Under the pieces are notes generated by a model, which saw nothing but the letters and a program-made list of their open reading frames with translations, did no database searches and had not been told where the DNA came from. This document shows, piece after piece, positions 25,408 to 33,072 of a stretch of DNA of 64,000 nucleotides. A program made the translations under genes and the position numbers. This DNA comes from JAEZPW01 sp035629075 (lineage in GTDB: Bacteria; Acidobacteriota; Terriglobia; Terriglobales; Acidobacteriaceae): the NCBI GenBank assembly GCA_035629075.1, contig DASPIK010000094.1, forward strand, positions 116,874 to 180,873. The letters run 5' to 3'. Every line of letters begins with the position of its first letter. Position 1 is the stretch's first letter.

Positions 25408-26630
25408 GAAGCCAGAACGGGCACGAATTGTTGTGCCATGACTGCGACCTTAACCCGCAGTTTGTGCCATTTCGCTCTCTTTTTCGCTCCGTTCAGGTAG
25501 TAACCCAGCAGGTAATAGGATTTCGAATCACCCAGCGCTTCTCGAAAAGCCGCAGGAATGTTGCTGGATCCGATGAAAGCCTTTCCTCCAGTCTCCTGCG
25601 CGAAATTGAGCAAGGTGGTGGTGTTTGCCTCTTTGTACTGCGCGGCCCATCGAAGGTACTCGACTTGCGCAGCCTTCATGTTTGCGTTTCGATAACCTGG
25701 ATCACTGGGAATCAAACTGCGAACATCTACGCTGTAGACAGCGATGTTCGCGGAGTTTAACAACTCGTAAGTCCTCTCGTACGAAGATGTGGAGGGAGTC
25801 GACGGAAACGAACCGATCGTTGGCCTGTGAGCAGTAGTCGAGGGAAGAAACGGAGTCGAGCGCCAAGAAAACGGAAACCCTGCACTCGCCCAAATCAGCG
25901 CCTTTCGGCCGGGTAACCCAGCGAGGGCATTGGCCAGGGCCTGCAAGGACTTCAGCGTCGTGTCTATCGTCCAGCGCTGGCGAACGAGGTCCCAGGCTAC
26001 TTCTCCAGGAGCTCCAAACGAGCTTAGTCTCGCCACTTCTGAAGCGAGCAATCCTTCATCAACTCCAGATGGGATGACCGGTTCTCCCTTGATCTTGCGC
26101 AATGCAGCAGACAGTAACGCCGTGTCAGTCGTGAAGTCATGGACCACGGAGATTCCAGACCGAGTTAAGGTGAGGAGCGCAATGGGGTAATCAGTTCCTA
26201 CTTGCGCCGATAGTGCTTCTAATAGCTGCTGCTGAGCTTCTCTCCAATTCAAGTACGGCGTATTCAGGAGATCGAACAGGACGATCGTGAGCCGTCGAGC
26301 GGCCTCATCGTCCACAGTGTTGGTGTACTCCCCCGAAGAACGAGTGCGGGCAGAATGGTTTCCGGACACAACCTCCTCGAATGAGGCTATGTGTTGGCGC
26401 CGTCCGTTATCCGTCACTTCGAATTGATCGGGTCGCAGATTTGGAACGTGCGCGCCGGACTTGTCACTGACGACTACGGGCACGAGCACCAACTCAGTCT
26501 GGGTTCTTACGGTCGCCGTGTCGGTCAGTGTAGTAGCATCTCCCTGAACTTGACATACGGAGAGGTCAGGGCCTGCTAACACCAGCAGCCCAAATGCAAA
26601 ACCCATCAGCGCTCCGCGGACGTGGGCCAT
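25377..26630 (-). CDS. VWFA-related acidobacterial protein, N-terminal part (frameshifted)
   Basis: This 417-residue frame contains a signal peptide (GALMGFAFGLLVLAGPDLS) and the family opening (VLVPVVVSDKSGAHVPNLRP, then VTDNGRRQHIASFEEV). A von Willebrand A-like domain carries TIVLFDLLNTPYLNW in place of the classical DxSxS site, as the acidobacterial variant often does. A later part reads FAQETGGKAFIGSSNIPAAF. The last 20 or so residues (AQQFVPVLASWPGKHSRPK) do not fit the family and arise from a frameshift near 25410-25449. The function of the family is unknown; proteins are secreted. Confidence 0.82.
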   Translation of the reverse strand: MAHVRGALMGFAFGLLVLAGPDLSVCQVQGDATTLTDTATVRTQTELVLVPVVVSDKSGAHVPNLRPDQFEVTDNGRRQHIASFEEVVSGNHSARTRSSGEYTNTVDDEAARRLTIVLFDLLNTPYLNWREAQQQLLEALSAQVGTDYPIALLTLTRSGISVVHDFTTDTALLSAALRKIKGEPVIPSGVDEGLLASEVARLSSFGAPGEVAWDLVRQRWTIDTTLKSLQALANALAGLPGRKALIWASAGFPFSWRSTPFLPSTTAHRPTIGSFPSTPSTSSYERTYELLNSANIAVYSVDVRSLIPSDPGYRNANMKAAQVEYLRWAAQYKEANTTTLLNFAQETGGKAFIGSSNIPAAFREALGDSKSYYLLGYYLNGAKKRAKWHKLRVKVAVMAQQFVPVLASWPGKHSRPK

Positions 26631-26724
26631 CGCGGCAGCATACCCTAATTTTTCGTGACCTCACTACACAGGGGAGAGAAAGACACGGCGCGTGGCGCAC
26701 GAGCGCCCGAAATGGAACTAAATG

Positions 26725-26751
26725 AAAAGCCGCCAGCATTCGCTGACGGCT
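26725..26751 (-). terminator. Terminator after ssb
   Basis: On the minus strand AGCCGTCAGC pairs with GCTGGCGGCT (two wobbles) around GAAT, followed by TTTTC. It lies 24 bases past the ssb stop. Confidence 0.8.
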
Positions 26752-26774
26752 GATACTGACAACTGAACTAATGC

Positions 26775-27245
26775 CTAGAACGGAATGTCTTCATCCGTAA
26801 TCTGCGTCGAGCTGACGGCGTGATCTTCCGATCCGCGCTGGTCGAAGTCGTTGCCGCGTGATGCGGGGGCGCGACGATTGAAGCCGCCTTCGTCTGAGCC
26901 GCCGTCACGGCCACCACCTAGCAGAACCAGGTCATTGCCCACGACCTCTGTGCGGTACTTCTTTTCGCCGGTATTCTTGTCGTCCCAGCTTCGCGTTTGC
27001 AGGCGCCCCTCGATGTAAACGAGGCGGCCCTTCTTCAAGTATTCACCGGCGATCTCGGCCAGACGCTGCCAGAGCACGACGTTGTGCCACTCGGTGCGAT
27101 CCTGCCAGTTGCCATCCTTGTCTTTGAAGCGTTCGCTGGTTGCAATACTGAAACTCGCCACGGCGGTACCGCTAGGCGTGTACTTGACCTCGGGGTCCTT
27201 ACCCAAATGCCCCACCAGGATTACTTTATTAACACTCTTCGCCAT
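26775..27245 (-). CDS. ssb: Single-stranded DNA-binding protein
   Basis: This 156-aa protein has an N-terminal OB fold (about 1-110: MAKSVNKVILVGHLGKDPE, RTEWHNVVLWQRLAEIAGEY, GRLVYIEGRLQTRSW). A Gly/Arg-rich linker follows, and the acidic tip DEDIPF recruits repair and replication proteins. GAGGA lies before ATG 27245. It is not next to rpsF or rpsR, so it stands as its own unit closed by a terminator. Confidence 0.97.
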   Translation of the reverse strand: MAKSVNKVILVGHLGKDPEVKYTPSGTAVASFSIATSERFKDKDGNWQDRTEWHNVVLWQRLAEIAGEYLKKGRLVYIEGRLQTRSWDDKNTGEKKYRTEVVGNDLVLLGGGRDGGSDEGGFNRRAPASRGNDFDQRGSEDHAVSSTQITDEDIPF

Positions 27246-27696
27246 GTCGGATCCTCTTCTTCAACTGGTGTTCGCTGTCGATTCTCGTTAACGCTGGTGT
27301 CGCTGCCAAAATGTCGCGTCAGCGCCAACTCTTCAATGCAGAGCCTACTATGCCGCTGCGAGATAGTAGCTTGAGCCTAATCGGCCGGGACGGTTCTTGC
27401 TTCAATGATTTCGTCCAGATCTCTGGCGAGAAGTATAAGCGACGGGCCCAAAATGCACCACGGTTTCTGTTCGTACATGAGTCAACAGGATATCCGTGAG
27501 TCAAACGAGGAGAAGGTTGCACTAGTAGCCTTCGGGCAACACACGTATTCGGCACTTGCCAGCTCTGTGACACTTTGGTCACTTGTTTGTCAGTGAAAAA
27601 CTATTACAGTAGCTCTTTCAGCCAGCAATTTCGATTTCCGAGCCATCCCTTGACCAGAGGGGTGCGATCTGGGAATGGCTCAGGCGGAAACTTACT
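27246..27696. other. 451-bp intergenic region between ssb and a hypothetical gene
   Basis: I see no coding frame with a sensible start and no RNA gene. It must hold the divergent promoters of ssb (left) and the gene at 27697 (right). An imperfect inverted repeat GTGAC-ACTTTG-GTCAC lies at 27568-27583. Confidence 0.5.
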
Positions 27697-28404
27697 TTGA
27701 CGGTCTTCGGCTTCAACACGGATATACGTTCCGGTGACACGGTGTATCACGTGCAAACCGAGGCGCACGAAGCAGAGTCTTCGATGCAGACTGCTGTGTT
27801 CGTGCGTGGCCGCTGCATCGGCAAGTATGTCTCTTCTTACGTGGGCGAAGCCGATGCCGACCAGCAAGTCCACGAATTGCTCAAACAGCAGCACCGGTTC
27901 GTTCTCAATAGCGTAAAGGAGGGAAGGCTCGAAACCTTACTGAACTCCACGGCTGCGGGACGAATCGGAACGCCAGCTACGGAATCAGTAGATTCTGTGA
28001 ACGCAAATGCTCGCGTGCCAGAGCGCTCGGAAACAGGCTTCGTGCGTGCCTCGACGGCTGCGGATGCAGGTGGGGCGGCAGTCGAGTATCTGGGGGCGCC
28101 TAAGCCGTTCGTGATCGAGGTTCTCTCATCGCAAATCGTCTGCGGCGGGTCAGGGCTGCGAATCGTGCTTCGCACCGTGGCTGGGCCAAAACCTGTTGAG
28201 GGCGCTAAGTTGACGGCACGCCTGCAGTTGACGGGAGCTCCTCCGATCTATTCGCAATCGGTTTCGGACTGCGAAGGAGAGGCTGAACTGTGCTTCGATT
28301 TCCGACCTTCTCCCCAGCATGATGAATGCGCGATGAACCTGCTCGTCCAGGCCGCCCATAATGGACATTCGTTTACGCGTCTGTTCCGGCTCCGGCGTCC
28401 ATAG
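27697..28404 (+). CDS. Conserved hypothetical protein with HVQTE motif
   Basis: This 235-aa soluble protein has an N-terminal block (FGFNTDIRSGDTVYHVQTEA, residues 4-23) then VFVRGRCIGKYVSSYV and a helical segment (HELLKQQHRFVLNSVKEGR). I recall this arrangement from conserved hypotheticals of Acidobacteriota and Myxococcota without known role. A variable linker follows, then a C-terminal beta-rich Ig-like part (about 140-235). TTG 27697 is the only plausible start; an overlapping ATG at 27675 is in another frame and closes quickly. The function is unknown. Confidence 0.68.
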   Translation: MTVFGFNTDIRSGDTVYHVQTEAHEAESSMQTAVFVRGRCIGKYVSSYVGEADADQQVHELLKQQHRFVLNSVKEGRLETLLNSTAAGRIGTPATESVDSVNANARVPERSETGFVRASTAADAGGAAVEYLGAPKPFVIEVLSSQIVCGGSGLRIVLRTVAGPKPVEGAKLTARLQLTGAPPIYSQSVSDCEGEAELCFDFRPSPQHDECAMNLLVQAAHNGHSFTRLFRLRRP

Positions 28405-28452
28405 CAGACGCTGCTTGAGATTCCGATCTCTCCATCGTAAATTGGATTACCG

Positions 28453-28662
28453 ATGCTTCTGCACATAAACGGCGAACACAGGGAAGTCCCTCAGGTTGAA
28501 TCACTCGCTGCTCTGGTTGAGCAACTCGGCATGAAAGCCGATCGATTAGCGATTGAACTGAATCGGGAAATCGTGCCTCGCAGCAACTGGGGGTCTACCC
28601 CGTTAAAAGACGGCGATTCATTGGAGATCGTTCACTTCGTGGGCGGCGGTTGTAGCGCCTAG
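28453..28662 (+). CDS. thiS: ThiS-like sulfur carrier protein with C-terminal extension
   Basis: This 69-aa ubiquitin-fold protein has a typical ThiS sequence (MLLHINGEHREVPQ, LAIELNREIVPRSNW, DGDSLEIVHFVGGG). ThiS normally ends in GlyGly, which is thiocarboxylated and donates sulfur for the thiazole of thiamine. Here three more residues (Cys-Ser-Ala) follow GGG, so the carrier would need trimming before activation, unless the gene is misread. No thiG, thiF or thiH is nearby and I see no TPP riboswitch in the 48 bp upstream. It could instead serve another sulfur-transfer pathway. Confidence 0.82.
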   Translation: MLLHINGEHREVPQVESLAALVEQLGMKADRLAIELNREIVPRSNWGSTPLKDGDSLEIVHFVGGGCSA

Positions 28663-28728
28663 TATCACCCGCTCAATAGTCCCACTCATTTTCCGCACTC
28701 ACCAAGAACCCGAACGGCTTTTTTGTCA

Positions 28729-28756
28729 TTGACATCCAACATTTCAGTGCCAAAAT
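28729..28756 (+). promoter_or_regulatory. Predicted merR promoter
   Basis: A consensus TTGACA (28729-28734) and CAAAAT (28751-28756, four of six matches) are spaced by 16 bp, 50 bp before the merR start. The -10 lies inside the palindrome. Confidence 0.55.
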
Positions 28757-28772
28757 GTTTCAAACATTTTGG
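28750..28772. promoter_or_regulatory. 23-bp perfect palindrome, likely operator of the MerR gene
   Basis: CCAAAATGTTT (28750-28760), one central base and the exact complement AAACATTTTGG (28762-28772). It overlaps the predicted -10 and start region, a position expected for repression rather than for classical MerR activation between -35 and -10. The nearest gene encodes a MerR-family protein, so autoregulation is likely. Confidence 0.7.
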
Positions 28773-28805
28773 TTGACGTTTGTTCCGAACCGGAGCTGTT
28801 GAGGA

Positions 28806-29360
28806 ATGGAACAACGGTTCACATCCCGAGAGGTTGTTGATCTCACCGGCATCACGCCCCGCCAACTCCAGTGGTGGGACGAACGAGGCATCGTGGCTCC
28901 CGCCCGTGAAGGGCATCGGCGTCTTTACTCCCTCGACGATTTGGCCGAAGTAGCCGTTATATGCGAACTGCGCAGCCGCGGGTTCTCGCTACAGCGAGTG
29001 CGGAAAGTCATGCGCTTTTTGCAGAAGGAATTCGGTAAGCGTCTGGTCGAAACGGTCACAACGGGATCGGATTACCACCTGCTTGCCGACGACAGCCACA
29101 TTTACGTTCGGACTTCAGCCGAGCAGGTTATCGATGTCCTTAAGAATTCGCGCCAACCGATGCTGGCCGTTTGCCTGAGCGATACCGTGCGGCAGGTCCA
29201 AGCCGAGTTGCGCGTAATCGAAACCCCCAGCCCAACACCCCCAGAAACCGAATCCAGGAGCAGCCGACAGCATGAGTCTGCTCCGAAACCGGAGCGCCGA
29301 CCCGTCGCGCGCGCCGGCCAAACGCCTTCCGCAGTGGACCGGCGGAAGGCTGCGCAGTGA
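28806..29360 (+). CDS. MerR-family transcriptional regulator
   Basis: This 184-aa regulator has an N-terminal winged helix (TSREVVDLTGITPRQLQWWDE, then REGHRRLYSLDDLAEVAVI, residues 6-50 or so) and a helical dimer segment (LRSRGFSLQRVRKVMRFLQK). A middle domain (about 85-125) of unknown ligand follows, and then a Pro/Ser/Arg-rich tail. No Cys cluster for metal sensing is visible. The promoter carries a perfect palindrome. The downstream zinc-ribbon gene starts 40 bp later and may be co-transcribed. The signal and targets are unknown. Confidence 0.85.
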   Translation: MEQRFTSREVVDLTGITPRQLQWWDERGIVAPAREGHRRLYSLDDLAEVAVICELRSRGFSLQRVRKVMRFLQKEFGKRLVETVTTGSDYHLLADDSHIYVRTSAEQVIDVLKNSRQPMLAVCLSDTVRQVQAELRVIETPSPTPPETESRSSRQHESAPKPERRPVARAGQTPSAVDRRKAAQ

Positions 29361-29400
29361 ACCGCCAGCCGAACCTAGTGTTCGCCCGACGGAGGTGACC

Positions 29401-29664
29401 ATGGTCGCGGAACTCAATATTCTGAGTGAATGGATTCCGGAGCAGATGCATCCAGGCACGCTGTTCGTGCTGGACAATGCTGGGGAAGAAGGCGAAGATC
29501 AGGACCCTTACTGGGCCGTCCTGGCTTGCCCCGGGTGCGGCACGCTGGGCCTGATTACGCGAAAACAGTTAGCGGGCCTACTGCCAATAATTTGTGGTTC
29601 CGACCAGTGTTCGGCTCAGTTTCTTCTGCGCGATAGCGAAATCGTGCCGCGAAAACCGTCGTAA
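29401..29664 (+). CDS. Small zinc-ribbon-like hypothetical protein
   Basis: This 87-aa protein has CPGCG (about residue 42) and later CGSDQC, a possible four-Cys zinc site with the first half a clear knuckle. I start at ATG 29401 because GGAGGTGA lies just upstream; a longer frame from 29272 overlaps merR and lacks a site. No family is recognised. Position suggests it is expressed with the MerR regulator, and convergent with ribBA. Confidence 0.7.
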   Translation: MVAELNILSEWIPEQMHPGTLFVLDNAGEEGEDQDPYWAVLACPGCGTLGLITRKQLAGLLPIICGSDQCSAQFLLRDSEIVPRKPS

Positions 29665-29688
29665 GCAGAGGGCCGAAAGTCGCCGGTA

Positions 29689-30873
29689 CTACTTATTCAC
29701 TGATGCATCTGTCGCACGCGCAAATGCCGGTGGGATAGGGATCTGCTCGACGATTTTGATCCCGAAGCCTTCAAGCGCCGCTACCTTGCGCGGGTGATTG
29801 GTAAGGACGCGGATGTGCTTCAGGCCCAGGTCCAAGAGGATCTGTGCGCCAATGCCGACGTCGCGTTGCGTCTTGCGTTGCGAATCAGGGTGCGAGGGGT
29901 CCCGCAGATCGCGGTGGAATGCGAGAACGTTCTTGTCGTCGACTTTCTCGATTGCGAAGCCCTGTGAGCGATGATGCAAGTAGATGAGAGCACCCGTTCC
30001 CGCGTCGGCGATGTGCTGTAAAGATTGGCGAATTGTGGAATTGCATTCGCACCAGTTTGCACCGAAGACATCACCGACAAGGCAGTGTGAGTGCATGCGT
30101 ACCAGTACCGGTTCGGCGGCATTCTCGATGTCGCCCTTCACGAGTGCTATGTGCGAATCCCCGTCGATGTCGCACTCGTAGGCAATCATCCGGAATTCAC
30201 CTTGCCTTGTAGGCAGCAGCGCTTCACCGACCCGGTGTACGTAACGCTCGTGATGCATCCGGTAGCGGATGAGTTCTGCGACGGTCAGCATCTTCAGATT
30301 GTGTTCTTGGCAGAACTTTAGCAAATCCGGCACGCGCGCCATCGTGCCATCTTCGTTCATGATTTCGCAGATTACCCCGGCTGGAACCATGCCTGCGATG
30401 CGGGCAAGATCGACGGCCGCTTCAGTCTGTCCGGCACGAACGAGCACACCGCCCTTCCGAGCGCGGAGAGGAAAGATGTGCCCTGGGCGGGCAAGATCAC
30501 CCGGGCGTGACGCTGGATCGATAGCTACCTTGATCGTCTGCGAACGGTCGAATGCAGAAATGCCTGTAGAAACGCCGAACTTCTCCGTCGCGTCGATCGA
30601 CTCCGTGAATGCCGTGCCAAACATGGAGGTATTCTCGGACGTCATCATTCCGACGCGCAGGTAATCAAGACGCTCCGGCGTCATGGCCAGGCAGATCAGG
30701 CCGCGGCCATACTTAGCCATGAAATTGATCGCTTCGGGCGTGACATTCTCCGCAGCGAGGGTCAAGTCGCCCTCGTTCTCGCGGTCTTCGTCATCCACGA
30801 CCACGATCATCCGTCCGGCTCGAATTTCTTCAATTGCTGTTTCGACGTCGCAGAAACCGGTGCTTGGTGTCAT
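29689..30873 (-). CDS. ribBA: RibBA: dihydroxybutanone-phosphate synthase / GTP cyclohydrolase II-like
   Basis: This 394-aa protein covers two riboflavin steps. The N-terminal RibB domain (about 1-200) is canonical: VVDDEDRENEGDLTLAAE, then GLICLAMTPERLD and HIFPLRARKGGVLVRAGQTE. The C-terminal half (about 205-390) keeps three zinc Cys (HSHCLVGDVFG, WCEC) and the end LTNHPRKVAALEGFGIKIVE. However, the usual RQEGRGIGL block and the following AYALQD with catalytic Tyr are replaced by HRSQGFAIEK and NVLAFHRD. Cyclohydrolase activity is thus uncertain, and this may be a lineage variant. No FMN riboswitch is seen upstream. Confidence 0.88.
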   Translation of the reverse strand: MTPSTGFCDVETAIEEIRAGRMIVVVDDEDRENEGDLTLAAENVTPEAINFMAKYGRGLICLAMTPERLDYLRVGMMTSENTSMFGTAFTESIDATEKFGVSTGISAFDRSQTIKVAIDPASRPGDLARPGHIFPLRARKGGVLVRAGQTEAAVDLARIAGMVPAGVICEIMNEDGTMARVPDLLKFCQEHNLKMLTVAELIRYRMHHERYVHRVGEALLPTRQGEFRMIAYECDIDGDSHIALVKGDIENAAEPVLVRMHSHCLVGDVFGANWCECNSTIRQSLQHIADAGTGALIYLHHRSQGFAIEKVDDKNVLAFHRDLRDPSHPDSQRKTQRDVGIGAQILLDLGLKHIRVLTNHPRKVAALEGFGIKIVEQIPIPPAFARATDASVNK

Positions 30874-31007
30874 GGCAGCCTGGAATCCTTGCTTAAGCGC
30901 GGAAATTGTAGCACCCGGAAGTGTACGCGCCCATGTTAGCGGGAGCAGGGAAGCTTGTCACAAAGTATCGTGACGTGTAACTGCGAGAATGGCAAGCCGA
31001 TTTGGGT

Positions 31008-31039
31008 GGAAAAAAGCACAGGCGCGGTCATCCCGCGCC
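31008..31039 (-). terminator. Terminator after the phosphate-transport operon
   Basis: On the minus strand GGCGCGG pairs with CCGCGCC around a five-base loop; six T begin five bases later. It lies 22 bases past the Pit stop. Confidence 0.65.
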
Positions 31040-31061
31040 GGGTTTTGGCTAAGTATTCCAA

Positions 31062-32261
31062 CTATGCGCCGGGGTGAATCAGGCGGATAATCCAGTACGT
31101 AATGGCTGCAACCGCTGCTGAAGCTGGGATGGTAAGTACCCAAGCCCAGACGATCCGTCGTGCTACGCCCCAACGGACCGCGGACAGCCGCTGAGTTGCT
31201 CCCACTCCAATGATGGCACCGGTAATCGTGTGAGTCGTCGACACCGGAATGCCGGCTAGCGCTGTTCCGAACAATGTTGCTGCACCAGCAGTTTCGGCAC
31301 AGAACCCGCCGACGGGCTTCAACTTGGTAATCTTGGAGCCCATGGTGTGAACGATGCGCCAGCCCCCGAAGTAGGTGCCGAGAGCGATGGCAGCGTGTGC
31401 GCTCAGGATGATCGGCCACTCCCAGTGGCCCCAATTCGCCTTGAAGTCGGCCGGGGACATCACTCCGGCGGTCAGCATCGCGCCAGCTATGATACCCATC
31501 GTTTTTTGCGCGTCATTACCGCCGTGCCCCAAACTGTAACTTGCCGCGGATAGCAACTGGAGCTTACGGAACCACTTATCCACCGTTTGCGGCGCCCTGT
31601 TCCTGAATAGCCAGAACACGCTCACCATCAACGCCAATCCGAAGAGAAGACCAATGATTGGCGCGAGCACGATGAATATCAAGGTTTTGGTCCACCCGCC
31701 GACCAGGATCACATCGAAAGCCCGGCTCGGACCCCAGACAACTGCGGCGCGGGCCATGGCAGCCCCGGCGTATCCGCCGATTAGCGCGTGAGAGGAGGAG
31801 GTGGGCAAGCCCCACCACCAAGTCAGGAGATCCCAAACGATGGCACCGACCAACCCGCCCAGCACTACATACTGAGTCACGATATCCAGGTTGATCATGC
31901 CCTTGCCGATTGTCTTGGCTACTGCGGTTCCCAACAGAAATGCAGCGATGAAGTTAAAAAACGCAGCCCATGCAACCGCGAGTTTCGGCGACAGCACCCT
32001 GGTCGAAACCACGGTGGCAATGCTGTTTGCAGCGTCATGAAAACCGTTCAGAAAGTCAAAAGTTAATGCGGTGAGAACGGTTATGACCAGCAGAACGATG
32101 CCGGGAGAAATGTTGACGCCGCCCAGATGCGTCTTCGCAACGATGGCGAGGGCGACCATTGAGAAGACGACAAGCCCCAGTGTTATGTAAATACGCAGGT
32201 TAGGGTTCTCGACCCGTTCCAGACTTTGCATCTGTTCCGGAGTTTCAGTAGAGGTGCTCAT
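31062..32261 (-). CDS. pit: PiT-family inorganic phosphate transporter
   Basis: This 399-aa inner-membrane symporter has about ten hydrophobic segments and both copies of the PiT signature: FDFLNGFHDAANSIATVVSTR (about 49-69) and SYSLGHGGNDAQKTMGIIAG (about 242). The conserved GLPTSSSHALIGG and GIPVSTTHTITGAIIG segments are present. It imports phosphate, probably as a metal complex driven by the proton gradient. Its ATG overlaps the TAA of the DUF47 gene (TAATG), indicating coupling. Confidence 0.95.
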   Translation of the reverse strand: MSTSTETPEQMQSLERVENPNLRIYITLGLVVFSMVALAIVAKTHLGGVNISPGIVLLVITVLTALTFDFLNGFHDAANSIATVVSTRVLSPKLAVAWAAFFNFIAAFLLGTAVAKTIGKGMINLDIVTQYVVLGGLVGAIVWDLLTWWWGLPTSSSHALIGGYAGAAMARAAVVWGPSRAFDVILVGGWTKTLIFIVLAPIIGLLFGLALMVSVFWLFRNRAPQTVDKWFRKLQLLSAASYSLGHGGNDAQKTMGIIAGAMLTAGVMSPADFKANWGHWEWPIILSAHAAIALGTYFGGWRIVHTMGSKITKLKPVGGFCAETAGAATLFGTALAGIPVSTTHTITGAIIGVGATQRLSAVRWGVARRIVWAWVLTIPASAAVAAITYWIIRLIHPGA

Positions 32262-32878
32262 TACGCGCTCTTCAAGACGACGGCTTCGAGTACGTTGGCG
32301 GCGTCCTCTGCTTTGTCGGTGGCTGTCTCAAGTACCTCGTAAAGCTCTTTGTACTTGATCAACGTGATCGGATCCTTCTCGTACTCGAACAGGGTAGCGA
32401 TAGCTGCGCGACAGATTTGGTCGGCCTGGTCCTCAAGCCTATTGATTTCAACACAGTGCTCCAGCACGTGCTGGCCTTTCTCGAGCAGCGTGCAGGCTTT
32501 AACGATCTCTTCGCTCTGGCGCACGATCAACGCAGCCAGTTCACCTGCAGCCGGAGGCGGATTCGTGATCTTGTACAGCATCATTCGGACCGCTGCAGCG
32601 TTGACGAAATCCAAGACGTCGTCGATGGACGAAGCGAGCTTATGTATGTCCTCGCGGTCAAATGGGGTGATAAAGGTCTGATTGAGCTTCTTGAGAATAG
32701 CGTGGGTCATCTCGTCGCCGCGGTGCTCGAGATCTTTGATCTGTCGCACGCCAGCTTCGACATTGGTGCAGTCCGTTTTCAGTACATCGGTGAGAACACG
32801 AGCTGCTTCGGTCAGGTTTTCTGACATCTCCGCGAACATGTCGAAGAACTTAGCTTCGCGCGGAATGATGCGAACCAT
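32261..32878 (-). CDS. DUF47/PhoU-like Pit accessory protein
   Basis: This 205-aa all-helical cytosolic protein of the DUF47 family is typically paired with PiT transporters and similar in fold to PhoU. Segments such as IKDLEHRGDEMTHAILKKLN and LASSIDDVLDFVNAAAVRM, and IKYKELYEVLETATDKAEDA, carry the family's acidic metal-binding helices. AAGGAG precedes ATG 32878. It probably controls the transporter encoded directly after it. Confidence 0.93.
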   Translation of the reverse strand: MVRIIPREAKFFDMFAEMSENLTEAARVLTDVLKTDCTNVEAGVRQIKDLEHRGDEMTHAILKKLNQTFITPFDREDIHKLASSIDDVLDFVNAAAVRMMLYKITNPPPAAGELAALIVRQSEEIVKACTLLEKGQHVLEHCVEINRLEDQADQICRAAIATLFEYEKDPITLIKYKELYEVLETATDKAEDAANVLEAVVLKSA

Positions 32879-33072
32879 TCGAATAGACTCCTTGTTCGGC
32901 TTCTGGCCGGATAGTTACAGATTGCGGGTTTGACACTTTAGTAGGGGTATAGGTGAAGGATAAATATCTCACGCGAGAGCTAGATTTTCAAACGTTGTGT
33001 CTGAAAAGGACACGGAACAATCCTTCTCTTGTAGTGGATCATTGTATGTTCGCGCGGGTTGTGCCGCACCTA

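Noticed and set aside
28405..28452. TPP riboswitch before thiS
   Set aside because: The gap is only 48 bp and lacks the CUGAGA element.
28663..28772. The palindrome before merR as an intrinsic terminator for thiS
   Set aside because: The arms are A+T-rich and no T run follows on the plus strand; position over a -10 fits an operator better.
30874..30960. FMN riboswitch before ribBA
   Set aside because: None of the conserved FMN aptamer blocks are visible, and the leader is too short.
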